The notes: a model not told the origin generated them from the letters alone. A DNA stretch of 50,426 bases from Acinetobacter lwoffii (GCA_013530545.1 SPVA01000047.1:1-50426); one strand, 5' to 3'; counted from the first letter of the stretch, positions 11,433 to 20,207 are shown. Numbers and translations are program-made.

Positions 11433-11457
11433 GATCTCTCAACTACGTAAGGACTCA

Positions 11458-12069
11458 ATGATGTCAGAAAGTTTGAATGCCTTTGCCCTGTTTTTTTCAT
11501 TACTCAATCCATTTTTGATGAGTATTTACATGCTCGGAATTATCCGTAATTCCGACGCAAAAATATTCAACATGGCATTGATTCAGGGCAGCCTGATCAG
11601 CTTTATTGTGTTCATCATTTTTGCAAAAACCGGTGAAGCCTTCTTTAATGAATTCTTGCATGTACGGTTTGAGTCCTTCCAGATTTTTGGCGGTATTATT
11701 TTTCTGGTAATTGGCTATCGTTATGTCTTTGAAGGTGCTGATACGATTGGCGTGATGCGCGGCGCGCCCAGCCATCTGGCAGGCACCATCGCCATGCCGT
11801 TTATGATCGGTCCGGGCACCATTTCGGCATCTGTGATCACCGGTATACAGCTCAGTTTAATGCAAACCATTCTGGTGATTTTCTTTACCCTGTTTCTAAC
11901 CTGTAGCTTGCTGATCCTGATGAAATATCTCCATGATCATTTACAGCATAAATATTCCAACTACATTGACCTGTATGTCGATATTGTCGGTCGTGTTGCA
12001 GCGCTTCTGATTGGTACGATTGCCATTGATATGATTGTGACAGGCGTTACCGGAATTTTAGAAACCTGA
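11458..12069 (+). CDS. MarC/UPF0056-family inner-membrane protein
   Basis: The 203-residue protein has six predicted membrane segments and the family layout: SLLNPFLMSIYMLGI in the first helix, GGIIFLVIGYR in the third, and the loop MPFMIGPGTISASVITG in the middle. MarC proteins were once linked to multiple antibiotic resistance but their function is unknown. Translation probably starts at 11458 (or the next codon, 11461), preceded by AAGGA; an earlier in-frame ATG at 11422 overlaps betT. It ends just before a strong bidirectional terminator. Co-transcription with betT suggests, but does not show, a link to osmotic stress. Confidence 0.85.
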   Translation: MMSESLNAFALFFSLLNPFLMSIYMLGIIRNSDAKIFNMALIQGSLISFIVFIIFAKTGEAFFNEFLHVRFESFQIFGGIIFLVIGYRYVFEGADTIGVMRGAPSHLAGTIAMPFMIGPGTISASVITGIQLSLMQTILVIFFTLFLTCSLLILMKYLHDHLQHKYSNYIDLYVDIVGRVAALLIGTIAIDMIVTGVTGILET

Positions 12070-12091
12070 TAAATCCTTTCTATCAATAAAT

Positions 12092-12121
12092 AAAAAGAGC
12101 GGTTTTTACCGCTCTTTTTTT
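12092..12121. terminator. Bidirectional intrinsic terminator
   Basis: Stem AAAAAGAGCGGT with its complement and a short loop, ending in seven T's on the plus strand and five on the minus. It serves the MarC-type gene and the convergent TonB receptor gene. Confidence 0.88.
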
Positions 12122-12133
12122 GATTTTAAAAAA

Positions 12134-14296
12134 TTAAAATTTAAATGACACACCGGCATAAGTAGAAAAACCTTCACCTGGTGAAGATCGCGCTACATCA
12201 GCACCTTGATCATTCAGACCAGGAATCACGACCGCAGCATATTTCTCATCGGTGATATTTTTAAAGTTGATCCAGGTTTTCCACGATTGATGTTCTGGTG
12301 CATAACCCAAATCAATGCCCCAGATCTGATAATCATCACTGAATCGGCTATTGGCATAATCATGCGCCATTTTGGATGCATATTCAGTATTCAGACCAAT
12401 ATAGAGGCCATTATTCAAAGCATAACTCAGTTGAGCCTGATAAAGATGTTTTGGTATTCCCGGTAACTGGTTCTTGCCAAACAATGGATCATTTTTATAC
12501 TGGAAATCGCCAAGCGTATAAGCCTGTTGCAGACGCAGTTCGCCATATCGGGATTCATGTAATGGCGTATCCAGACTTAGCTCCACCCCTTGATGAATCG
12601 TTGGCGTCGCATTTGCTTCTACACTAATTCTTTCAGATTTAGGAGAATTATTCCCATAATCCTTAATCATTTCAGAGGTTAACAGTTCATTTTTCACTTT
12701 GGAATAATAGTAGCTCAGTGCCCAGTCTCCAAAGACTGATTGTCCACGTCCACCCAGTTCAAAGCTATTGGCGGTTTGCGTGTCCAAATAGATGGGCGCG
12801 CGCACCCGGCCTGAAGCGACACCACTGTCAAAATAATACGGTGAAGACCAAGCCATCGCCCAAGGATGTGCTGGCTCAATGCTGCGGCTTAAATTGGCAA
12901 ACCATTGCACAGACTCATTCGGCTGATAGGTCAAACCAAGTCGTGGTGCAAAATTCCATTCATAACGGCTGACTTCAGGACTCGCCACAGGATAAGTTAC
13001 TTCACTTTCCCGATGGGTATACACCGCTGCCAGTCCCAAATCTAATTTGAACTGATCATTTAATGTGGTTTCCTGATCAAATTGCAGGACGTTGTCTGAA
13101 CCGCGATAGGTATAACGGCGGGTAACGGTATCTGCCGGATACAAAGTTCCATCAATAGTCGTATCACGTCGGATGGTTTCCGTTACACCACTGTCCGGAC
13201 GATGAGTCGTGCTGCGCAAGGCAATACGTCCCTGATGCTCCAGACCTAGAAACTGGTAAGGTTTTTCATACTGGAAGCGCGCTGTAATATCTTCATAATC
13301 GACATTGGTACGATAACTGCTTTCACGTAAATCCAGCGGATAATGATGATAAGCCAGACTGCCAGTCAGTTTTGCATCATCCTGTAAATTCCAGGTCGTG
13401 GTATTGGCCAGCCAAGTACTGCCCGGCTGAATCCGTTTGGCATCTACCGCTAAATTAAAGCTATTCGCTGCTTCAGGATCATTTTTGAGCTGTTCTTGTG
13501 TAATCCGTCCTGGAGTTAAATGCTTGCTCTCACGGTAACGAGCATAAAAACGGGTTTCGATATCCGGACTGATCTGATAGCCCAAATTAAAAGCCAGACC
13601 CTTACCATCGCCTTCAGCATGATCCTGAATTCCATCAAACTGGGTACTCGTCAGCGCCAGATAATAATCCATCTGATCCAGCTTTCGGCCGGTACTAAAC
13701 TGATATTTTTGATAACCATGGCTGCCCATTTCATATTTGAGTTCAGAGCCATCCTGATCTGCGCCGGTCTTGGTTCTATAGTTGATTGTTCCACCTAAGG
13801 CCAGTCCGCCTTGCTTAAAGCCATTGGCTCCGCGATAAACCCCGACATGATCAATCCACCAGGGTTCTAGCAGTTCATACGCTGTACCGCCCGGCCCGGT
13901 AAATGGAATATCGTCAATCAGGACGTGCGTACCGGATGCGTGTGCACCTGAAGTCCGGTTGATTCCTGAGCCACGGATCGATATTTTTGCACCTTCATTC
14001 CCTGCAGACTGGGCATAAATTCCTGGCTGTAAACGGAACACATCGGCTGTGGTTGCAAGTCGCTGCTGTTCTAATTGCTGCTCACCAATGAAATTCGTTC
14101 CTCCTGAAACCTGAGCCAGCTCTTTCTGATATTGCTGCTGCGGATTGGCATTTTGCTCAGCGCTGATCACAATAGTATTCAGCTGTTGAACATTGTCCGG
14201 TTCTACGGCAGTTTCAGCATAAAGATGACCTGAGACAATCGACAGAATCATGAGGCTCAGCGGGCTTTTCTTGAGAGGAATTTTTGTCATGTGCAT
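12134..14296 (-). CDS. TonB-dependent outer-membrane receptor
   Basis: The 720-residue protein has a signal peptide (hydrophobic SLMILSIVSGHLYA), a plug domain (about residues 40-190, with LRLQPGIYAQ-like and ISIRGSGIN segments) and a 22-strand-type barrel to the terminal Phe (YAGVSFKF). It belongs to the FecA-like group of TonB receptors, most of which import ferric siderophores or other metal chelates using energy from TonB-ExbB-ExbD. No siderophore gene, FecIR pair or TonB is adjacent, so substrate is unassigned. There is no N-terminal signalling extension. The start at 14296 or the ATG two codons later is possible. An 18-base inverted repeat sits immediately upstream. Confidence 0.85.
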   Translation of the reverse strand: MHMTKIPLKKSPLSLMILSIVSGHLYAETAVEPDNVQQLNTIVISAEQNANPQQQYQKELAQVSGGTNFIGEQQLEQQRLATTADVFRLQPGIYAQSAGNEGAKISIRGSGINRTSGAHASGTHVLIDDIPFTGPGGTAYELLEPWWIDHVGVYRGANGFKQGGLALGGTINYRTKTGADQDGSELKYEMGSHGYQKYQFSTGRKLDQMDYYLALTSTQFDGIQDHAEGDGKGLAFNLGYQISPDIETRFYARYRESKHLTPGRITQEQLKNDPEAANSFNLAVDAKRIQPGSTWLANTTTWNLQDDAKLTGSLAYHHYPLDLRESSYRTNVDYEDITARFQYEKPYQFLGLEHQGRIALRSTTHRPDSGVTETIRRDTTIDGTLYPADTVTRRYTYRGSDNVLQFDQETTLNDQFKLDLGLAAVYTHRESEVTYPVASPEVSRYEWNFAPRLGLTYQPNESVQWFANLSRSIEPAHPWAMAWSSPYYFDSGVASGRVRAPIYLDTQTANSFELGGRGQSVFGDWALSYYYSKVKNELLTSEMIKDYGNNSPKSERISVEANATPTIHQGVELSLDTPLHESRYGELRLQQAYTLGDFQYKNDPLFGKNQLPGIPKHLYQAQLSYALNNGLYIGLNTEYASKMAHDYANSRFSDDYQIWGIDLGYAPEHQSWKTWINFKNITDEKYAAVVIPGLNDQGADVARSSPGEGFSTYAGVSFKF

Positions 14297-14303
14297 GGCG
14301 ATT

Positions 14304-14321
14304 TTATACAGTCCTGTATAA
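14304..14321. promoter_or_regulatory. Inverted repeat in the TonB-receptor leader
   Basis: TTATACAG and CTGTATAA, a perfect 8-bp inverted repeat with 2-base spacer, end 8 bases before the receptor start codon. It could be an operator or an RNA hairpin masking the ribosome site. It does not read as a standard 19-bp Fur box. Confidence 0.4.
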
Positions 14322-14797
14322 GTGATTCCGTTTTATGAGAGGAAATCAGTTTAAAAATTATGCTGTAGCATAGATCAACATTGTTATTTTCAGGAGTTAT
14401 TTTCTGCCAAAAAATTGACTGATCAGCGTATGTTTTTTCATTTTATTTAATATTTTTATTAAAAATCAACTTGCAAGATCAAAACCACATCCTCACAAGT
14501 TCCAAGAACTTAATTTTTAAGTAACTGATATTTAATAATATGTAATTTAATTATGCACAGATGTATTTCCACTTGGCAAAATGTGATAAGTAGAAAAATT
14601 TATAATCGACCAAACCAGTTCTTTAATTTCGAAAGTTGGCCGAAGTTGTATATTTTCTGATTTAAAGTAGACAAGATTAACCTCATCACCTTATAGAAAA
14701 ATTGAAATCCTTGAGAGAAAAACAATCAATTTTTAAAAATTCTGACGATGCAGGATTTTTAAAAATAACGGACTAAATATATTTAACTATTCGCAAA
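14322..14797. other. AT-rich intergenic region upstream of the TonB receptor
   Basis: About 475 bases between the metR-like stop and the receptor leader, both reading leftward. It must hold the receptor promoter. I see no RNA gene, no convincing small ORF and no sigma-54 match. Confidence 0.4.
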
Positions 14798-15715
14798 TTA
14801 GCTGTAATAGACCTGTCTTTTCTTGGAAAACCGATCCAGCTGTTTCAAGAAGCCTTCAAAATAATCTTTCTGTTTTTCTTCTGTGCGATAGCCTGCATAT
14901 AAAGTTCGACGTAAGCCTTCAGGCGCCACACAGTCTAAACGGCGTGATGTCACCCAGCCTTTCTGCTCATATTCATTGACCACCCAATCAGGTAATGCAC
15001 CAATCCCGCGACCACTTGCCACCAACTGAATCAGCATTTGAGTCAAGTCGGTGGTGCGAATGGCTTTTGGTAGAATATTAGCGGGAATAAACAAGCGCGA
15101 CATAATGTCCAAACGGTGTTTATCCACCGGATAAGTCACTAGCGTTTCTTCAGCAAGTTCCTGAACAGTAATCTCTTTCGCACGTACCAGTGGATGGGTA
15201 TTGGATAAAACCAAGCGTGATTCATATTCAAAAATCGGAAAATATTCAATGCCTTTAAGCGCAATCGGATCAGCCGTAATCAGCAGATCAAACTCTCCAG
15301 TTTGCAATAATTCATGCGGATTCGATTCAAAACCTGAAGCAAAGTCCAGATCTACATCCGGATATTGCATCCGGTATTGATTGAGTAGCGGCATTAGCCA
15401 GTCAAAACAGCTATGACATTCAGAAGAAAAAACAATTCGCCCGGTCTGGCCATGCACAATACGGCTGATATCACTCTGTGCAATTTGAACTTGCGGTAAT
15501 ATTTCATCTGCCAGTTTTAGCAACCGTTCTCCAACATTAGAAAAGCTCACAGGGCGACTACGCCGATTGACTACTTCAACCCCGAACCATTGGTCGAGTT
15601 CACGTAGCTGATGTGACAAGGCCGATGGTGTTAAACATAAATCACTTGCGGCTGCAACCAGGGAGCCATGCTCCCGCAGAGCAGTCAGGGTTCTTAAATG
15701 GCGGAGTTCTATCAT
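14798..15715 (-). CDS. metR: LysR-family regulator, MetR type
   Basis: MetR activates methionine-biosynthesis genes with homocysteine as co-inducer. The 305-residue protein starts MIELRHLRTLTALREHGSLV and has the LysR winged helix (about residues 1-60), then an effector domain. The match to E. coli MetR is close at several places: SSECHSCFDWLMPLLNQ, FDLLITADPI, LVTYPVDKHRLD and GIGALPDWVV. No met gene is next to it, so its targets lie elsewhere. It is probably autoregulated; a MetR-box-like site lies about 100 bases upstream. Confidence 0.85.
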   Translation of the reverse strand: MIELRHLRTLTALREHGSLVAAASDLCLTPSALSHQLRELDQWFGVEVVNRRSRPVSFSNVGERLLKLADEILPQVQIAQSDISRIVHGQTGRIVFSSECHSCFDWLMPLLNQYRMQYPDVDLDFASGFESNPHELLQTGEFDLLITADPIALKGIEYFPIFEYESRLVLSNTHPLVRAKEITVQELAEETLVTYPVDKHRLDIMSRLFIPANILPKAIRTTDLTQMLIQLVASGRGIGALPDWVVNEYEQKGWVTSRRLDCVAPEGLRRTLYAGYRTEEKQKDYFEGFLKQLDRFSKKRQVYYS

Positions 15716-15818
15716 GGAAAATACCGGAAATTCAAAAGACGGATGACACTTGATCTGTCTTAAGCATAACCCATTTCTCTTATTTTATTTAGTTTTTCTC
15801 ATTTTAAAACCAGAATAA

Positions 15819-15831
15819 TGAGATATATTCA
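15819..15831. promoter_or_regulatory. MetR-box-like site
   Basis: TGAG-N5-TTCA, one mismatch from the MetR consensus TGAA-N5-TTCA. It is followed directly by a second inverted repeat, CCTATT-N5-AATAGG (15832-15848). Both lie between metR and the small gene at 16046. A short motif, so chance is possible. Confidence 0.3.
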
Positions 15832-16045
15832 CCTATTGGATTAATAGGTTTAAATTTCTATTCCATTAATTTTTATTAATTTAGTTTTCTTGGTTAACTT
15901 AAACATCATTAAAATAACCCATTAAATATCGTTTAAACTTACAACAGCAACAAGATCGAAAACTAACTCAAGTATAAAAGTTACAGAATAATTTTGCTGC
16001 ATTCATACAATAAAAATTAGAAAGTATTTTAGAGAATGAAAAACT

Positions 16046-16213
16046 ATGTCCAATCCAATCGATCGAAATGATGAAGAACTCACTGAAGAACAACTTGATC
16101 CGCAAGAAAAACAGGATCGTGAGATCCAGCGAGGTCAATTAGGCCTTCATGATCCACAGAGACAACGTGATCAGCTGCGTCAGGAAAGACAGGATGAGGA
16201 ACAAATTCAGTAA
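16046..16213 (+). CDS. Small, highly charged hypothetical protein (55 residues)
   Basis: A 55-codon frame starting MSNPIDRNDEELTEEQLDPQ and ending QDEEQIQ. It is almost entirely Glu, Gln, Asp, Arg and Lys with no hydrophobic core, so it is probably disordered or a short amphipathic helix. A strong intrinsic terminator 20 bases after the stop supports a real transcript. The ribosome site is weak (GAGA). I do not recognise the family; many Acinetobacter genomes carry small acidic stress-linked proteins, but no role can be claimed. Not a shadow of another gene. Confidence 0.6.
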   Translation: MSNPIDRNDEELTEEQLDPQEKQDREIQRGQLGLHDPQRQRDQLRQERQDEEQIQ

Positions 16214-16233
16214 TTTTCCCTGAGATGCAAAAT

Positions 16234-16275
16234 AAAAAACTCCCCATTTTTAAAAATAGATGGGGAGTTTTTTTT
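16234..16275 (+). terminator. Strong intrinsic terminator
   Basis: A 14-bp stem (AAAAAACTCCCCAT with its complement) around a 12-base loop, with a T run to 16275. It ends the 55-codon gene. Confidence 0.88.
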
Positions 16276-16372
16276 CAGTATTAAAAAGTTAGGGACTAGT
16301 TTTTCGCATCACCACATCTTATACATCTGATCTAATCTGAACAGCTCACCTTCTTGGATGAGTGCTATTTTA

Positions 16373-16570
16373 CTATTTCGTTTCTATAGAGGCTTTTGCT
16401 TGTAGGGACTGCGCTTGTATTTCTGCCGTTTTTTTCTTGGCCTGAATTTGTGCCGCTATTTCCTGATTTTTCTCAGCAAAACGCAAGCCGCCATCTCCGG
16501 CGAAACTAGTTTGGCTCATCGCCATACTGCTTCCCAAGATTAAAATCAGCTTAAAAAATTGAATTTTCAT
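16373..16570 (-). CDS. Small secreted hypothetical protein (65 residues)
   Basis: It starts MKIQFFKLILILGSSMAMSQ, a clear signal peptide with likely cleavage after SFA. A 40-residue Ala/Gln/Lys-rich helix-forming region follows. AGAAGAG lies just before the ATG. The mature peptide would be periplasmic or exported and coiled-coil-like. I do not recognise a family. It stands alone, 250 bases downstream of the kinase-phosphatase gene on the same strand. Confidence 0.6.
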   Translation of the reverse strand: MKIQFFKLILILGSSMAMSQTSFAGDGGLRFAEKNQEIAAQIQAKKKTAEIQAQSLQAKASIETK

Positions 16571-16823
16571 GTCTCTTCTGCCTTTTTATTCTAATGGTAT
16601 TAAAAATAAGCAATTATTATTCCAATGTTTTTATGCTTATTTAGATTTTAACTGCACTTTCTATTTTATAGGGATAATCCTCGAAAACACAAAGTCAATC
16701 ATCGTAAAAATATAAAAATCTGCAATAAGAATAAATAGATATTTTTACTACATCTCAGCTTAAATCACTATTGATTTTTTATTTAAATCAAAAAAATAGT
16801 TCAACAGCTTATTTGAATTATTT

Positions 16824-18554
16824 TCATTGACTAAAATACAGTGCAAATACCCCGAGCAATAACAAAAAAAGAATCGCTGTGCAGGATTTCCAGAAAGTGA
16901 CTGGATGCTTTTCAAGCATAGGACGTGAAACTGATTTTTTAAATTTGAGATCTGGGTGTTTCAGATCATATATAAATGCTGAAAGTGCCTCATAACGCTG
17001 CTCCGGGCGAATAGAAAGCGCTTTTTTAAAGATTGCATCCAGGCCATGTGGCAGATCCGGTCGATACTCATAAAGTGGATGATATCGAACCTGCTTTAAG
17101 GCCTTTTCGGTCTTGCAGCGCGCGAGGTCTGTCCCATAAGGTAATTGCCGGGTTAATAAATAATAACTCATCACCGCCAGCGAGAACTGGTCTGATTTTA
17201 CTGAGGGCGAGCGTCCAATAAAATATTCAGGTGCCATAAAGGCCAAGGTTCCCAAAGGAACGTCTGCATGTTTGGGATTCAGTTCAACCAGACCTCTGAC
17301 CGCCGCCGACCCATAATCAATCAGTTTCACTTTCAAGGTATCGGCTGATTCGAGCAGCATGACATTTTCTGGCCGTACATCCTGGTGCAGCATTTCAAGA
17401 CGGTGCATGGCATTCAATGCTTTGGCCACCTGCTCAATGATCGGGAGCAACTGTTGTAAAGTTAAAGCAGTTTTTTGACGATGCAGCCAGCGACTTAGGT
17501 TTTCCCCTTGCAAGTATTCATAACTTTGAAATAAAAACTTCTTGCTGCCCTTATGTGGATAGCCTTGCAGCAGATTTTCATGTTTTAAGCGTTTCGATAC
17601 CCAGTCTTCTAGCTGGAATTGTTCTATCGCTTTCAGGTCATCCTGCACATCGACAGACAAGGTTTTAATGACCAGCTGATTTTTTGTCGCTTCATCACGC
17701 GCCAAATAGAGGCTGCTGCGATGATTTTGGTGCAGGATTTTATCAATTCGATAACCTTCAAACAGGTCGCCATGACTCAGCTGTTGCGGAAATAAAACAT
17801 GGCTCTTGATATGAAAGGATTCCTCATCAGGCAACTGTTCCACTTTAATGATTTGAATGGTGAGATTGTCATCACTCCCCCGCTTTAAGGCCAGTTCGAT
17901 TATCGACTTGGCAATGATATCCAGATGTTGTTTCTGTTGCAGCATCTCCGAGATGAGCTGCATCTCCATAAATTCATAGACCCCATCCGTCATCAAGATA
18001 AAGAAATTATCTTCACATAATTCAAGCTGCTGATAATCGACATCGATACGATGGTCGGCACCCAGTGCACGACTTAAATAATGTTCTGTTGATGACAGGC
18101 AAACCCGGTGATCAGCCGTCAACTGTTCAATGGCTTGTGCCTGAATGCGATAAATCCGGCTATCGCCAGCATGAAATATATGCGCCCTGTTCTGTTTCAA
18201 AATCAGTGCACTAAAAGTGCAGACATACCCCCGGTCTTTATCAAAACGTCCGCGACTTTGCTGGGTTTGTGCACAGAGCCAGGAGTTGGTCGCACGAATG
18301 ACCCGTGCCGCTGAAGTTTGGGTGCTCCATGCATCCGAAGTCGAGTAATAATCAGATAAAAAACTGCTGACTGCAGTTTCTGCTGCAATATGACTGACAT
18401 TGCTGCTACTGATCCCGTCTGCAATTGCACAGGCAATTCCCTTACTGCTAAGCGCGTGGCCTTCAGGAATATAGACTCCATGGAAATCCTGATTCTGTGC
18501 TTTGATTCCAGCGGAAGAATATTGCCCGATGCTGATCTTTAATTTTTTATTCAT
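16824..18554 (-). CDS. PP2C phosphatase-serine/threonine kinase fusion protein
   Basis: One 576-residue chain. Residues 1-235 form a PP2C phosphatase with metal-binding motifs AIADGISSS, HAGDSRIYR, LMTDGVYEF and GSDDNLTI. Residues 265-530 form a protein kinase with the Lys in LVIKTL, a variant catalytic loop HQDVRPEN (Arg replaces the usual Lys), LIDYGSAA in place of DFG, and MAPEYFIG. A single membrane helix ends the protein (ILFLLLLGVFALYFS). The glycine loop is degenerate. Similar fusions sit in nitrate-assimilation clusters of Pseudomonas. It lies 66 bases after the nitrite channel gene, separated by a hairpin terminator, so it is probably expressed by read-through of that NasT-controlled transcript. 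Target unknown. Confidence 0.85.
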   Translation of the reverse strand: MNKKLKISIGQYSSAGIKAQNQDFHGVYIPEGHALSSKGIACAIADGISSSNVSHIAAETAVSSFLSDYYSTSDAWSTQTSAARVIRATNSWLCAQTQQSRGRFDKDRGYVCTFSALILKQNRAHIFHAGDSRIYRIQAQAIEQLTADHRVCLSSTEHYLSRALGADHRIDVDYQQLELCEDNFFILMTDGVYEFMEMQLISEMLQQKQHLDIIAKSIIELALKRGSDDNLTIQIIKVEQLPDEESFHIKSHVLFPQQLSHGDLFEGYRIDKILHQNHRSSLYLARDEATKNQLVIKTLSVDVQDDLKAIEQFQLEDWVSKRLKHENLLQGYPHKGSKKFLFQSYEYLQGENLSRWLHRQKTALTLQQLLPIIEQVAKALNAMHRLEMLHQDVRPENVMLLESADTLKVKLIDYGSAAVRGLVELNPKHADVPLGTLAFMAPEYFIGRSPSVKSDQFSLAVMSYYLLTRQLPYGTDLARCKTEKALKQVRYHPLYEYRPDLPHGLDAIFKKALSIRPEQRYEALSAFIYDLKHPDLKFKKSVSRPMLEKHPVTFWKSCTAILFLLLLGVFALYFSQ

Positions 18555-18565
18555 TTTAAATACTC

Positions 18566-18590
18566 AAAAAGGGATCGAATCGATCCCTTT
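18566..18590 (-). terminator. Terminator or attenuator between nitrite channel and kinase genes
   Basis: AAAGGGATCGA pairs with TCGATCCCTTT. On the minus strand the stem is followed by T's (18566-18570). It lies after the nitrite channel stop and 12 bases before the kinase start, so it probably lowers kinase expression relative to the channel. Confidence 0.7.
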
Positions 18591-18620
18591 AATCTCAAGG
18601 CATAAATCATCATGCTCAGA

Positions 18621-19430
18621 TTAGAATTCTTTTTTATCACCAGTACGTACATGCGTGGTATAGAGCGCCAGACCTGTCAGTGCCAGACCACCCACCAGAT
18701 TACCCAGTGCCACCGGTAATTCATTCCACAAGAAATAGTCTGTAATCGAGAAATCACCGCCCATCATCATGGCAAATGGGAACAGGAACATATTCACCAC
18801 TGAATGTTCAAAACCCATGGCGAAAAACAGCATGATTGGCATCCACATCGCGATGAATTTGCCGCTGACCGTGGTTGACATCATGGCACCAATTACCCCA
18901 AGTGACACCATCCAGTTACACAGCATGCCGCGGATAAAAATCGTCATCCAGCCAGCAAAACCATATTCGGCATAGCCTAAAGTCCGGTCTTCACCAATAT
19001 GGGCAATTTTCACCCCGACCGCATTCGGTTCAGCGGCGAAACCCATGGTATAGACTGCGGCCATCAACACTGCCACGGTTAAACATCCGGCAAAGTTACC
19101 TAAAAAAACCAGTCCCCAGTTTTTTAAAATACGTGACCACGTTACCCCAGGACGTTTATCTAGCCAGGCTAATGGAGTCAATACAAATACCCCAGTGAGC
19201 AGATCATAGCCCAATAGATATAACATGCAGAAACCGACTGGAAATAGCAGCGCTCCAATCAGTGGTACCCCTGTTTGTACCGCAATCGTCACGGCAAATA
19301 CTGCTGCCAGCGCCAGAATTGCGCCTGCCATAAACGCACGAATTAAAACATCACGCGTGGCCATATGAAGTTTTGCCTCACCGGCATCGACCACTTTTTT
19401 TGCAAACTCTGCAGGAGCAAGATAAGCCAT
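18621..19430 (-). CDS. Formate/nitrite transporter-family channel (probably nitrite)
   Basis: FNT proteins are pentameric aquaporin-like channels for small anions. The 269-residue product has six membrane segments. FNT signatures are FLGNFAGCLT near residue 110 and FIRGMLCNWMVSLGV near residue 175. AAGGGGA precedes the ATG. Nitrite rather than formate is inferred from context: the gene has a sigma-54 promoter plus a NasT-type antitermination leader, and lies in the nitrate-assimilation region. It is divergent from cynS. Confidence 0.85.
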   Translation of the reverse strand: MAYLAPAEFAKKVVDAGEAKLHMATRDVLIRAFMAGAILALAAVFAVTIAVQTGVPLIGALLFPVGFCMLYLLGYDLLTGVFVLTPLAWLDKRPGVTWSRILKNWGLVFLGNFAGCLTVAVLMAAVYTMGFAAEPNAVGVKIAHIGEDRTLGYAEYGFAGWMTIFIRGMLCNWMVSLGVIGAMMSTTVSGKFIAMWMPIMLFFAMGFEHSVVNMFLFPFAMMMGGDFSITDYFLWNELPVALGNLVGGLALTGLALYTTHVRTGDKKEF

Positions 19431-19471
19431 ATTTTTATCCCCTTTATATAAATTACTTGCCTGTTTGCAAA

Positions 19472-19559
19472 TAAAAAACGCCTAAGGTCTATTTCAACCC
19501 TAGGCGTCTTTGCCTTGCATTATTCAAACAGATCAATTGTGTCATGGCGTCGTTGCCAT
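19472..19559 (-). promoter_or_regulatory. ANTAR-target leader with overlapping terminator (NasT antitermination)
   Basis: Read on the minus strand. Hairpin P1 (19559-19544) is ATGGC-AACGAC-GCCAT. Hairpin P2 (19515-19502) is AGGC-AAAGAC-GCCT. Both are hexaloops with A at position 1 and G at position 4, the known requirement for ANTAR proteins. The 3' arm of P2 is also the 5' arm of a terminator (ACGCCTA with TAGGCGT, 19507-19478, then six T's), so P2 and terminator exclude each other. The leader starts about where the sigma-54 promoter should initiate. NasT, encoded at 36747, is the obvious ligand. Confidence 0.88.
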
Positions 19560-19575
19560 ATTTAATATAGATAAA

Positions 19576-19592
19576 AGCAAATAGCATGCCAT
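19576..19592 (-). promoter_or_regulatory. Sigma-54 promoter of the nitrite channel gene
   Basis: TGGCATGCTATTTGC on the minus strand: TGGCA at -24 and TTGC at -12 with exact GG-N10-GC spacing. Predicted start near 19565, a few bases before hairpin P1 of the leader. Confidence 0.85.
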
Positions 19593-19654
19593 TTATTTTA
19601 AATGGCTAATAAAAATCCTATAAATTATTTTAAAATTTAATTCTTATAATTATA

Positions 19655-19671
19655 TTGGCACAATCTCTGCA
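19655..19671 (+). promoter_or_regulatory. Sigma-54 promoter of cynS
   Basis: TTGGCACAATCTCTGCA: a perfect -24 TGGCAC and a -12 TGC with GG-N10-GC spacing. Predicted start near 19682, about 34 bases before the cynS ATG. It is back to back with the nitrite channel promoter, about 65 bases apart. Confidence 0.85.
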
Positions 19672-19715
19672 TTATCTATAGCGGTCATTTTTAAATATAG
19701 CTATTGGAGAAGATT

Positions 19716-20165
19716 ATGATTAGCCATCGTCAACAAGTGACAGACATGATTATTTCAGCGAAAGTTTTAAAGTCTATCAAATGGGCAGATGTCGCTGAAA
19801 AAATAGGCCTTTCTAAAGAATGGGTGACAGCCGCATGTTTGGGTCAGATGGCTTTTAATAAAGAACAGGCAGAAAAAATTGGTGAAATATTTGGATTGAC
19901 TGATGAAGCCATCGCCTGGCTGCAAATCGTACCCTATAAAGGTTCTCTGCCAACTAGCGTGCCGACAGATCCGCTGATTTATCGCTGGTATGAGGTTGTC
20001 AGCGTCTATAGTATGACCATTAAAGAACTGATCCACGAAGAATTCGGGGATGGAATTATGAGTGCAATTGATTTCAGCATGGATATTCAACGGGAGAATA
20101 ATCCAAACGGAGATCGGGTGAATGTCGTATTATCCGGAAAGTTTTTACCTTATAAAACTTATTAA
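19716..20165 (+). CDS. cynS: Cyanase (cyanate hydratase)
   Basis: Cyanase converts cyanate and bicarbonate to ammonia and CO2, both detoxifying cyanate and releasing nitrogen. The 149-residue product has the N-terminal helical domain (ADVAEKIGLSKEWVTAACLG) and the catalytic C-terminal fold. The active-site Arg and Glu are in YRWYEVV and the Ser in DGIMSAIDF. I chose the ATG at 19716, with GGAG 6 bases upstream, over a TTG four codons earlier. No cynT or cynX is beside it. Its sigma-54 promoter places it under nitrogen control rather than the CynR-type cyanate induction of E. coli. Confidence 0.93.
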   Translation: MISHRQQVTDMIISAKVLKSIKWADVAEKIGLSKEWVTAACLGQMAFNKEQAEKIGEIFGLTDEAIAWLQIVPYKGSLPTSVPTDPLIYRWYEVVSVYSMTIKELIHEEFGDGIMSAIDFSMDIQRENNPNGDRVNVVLSGKFLPYKTY

Positions 20166-20182
20166 TCCTCTTCTATAAGAAT

Positions 20183-20207
20183 AAAAGCCATTATTAAAAT
20201 GGTTTTT
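20183..20207 (+). terminator. Intrinsic terminator of cynS
   Basis: AAAAGCCATT pairs with AATGGTTTTT (one G-T pair), loop of 5, ending in T's, 17 bases after the cynS stop. Confidence 0.7.

Noticed and set aside
14304-14321. Fur box at the TonB receptor
   Set aside because: The repeat TTATACAG/CTGTATAA does not fit the GATAAT-based Fur consensus.
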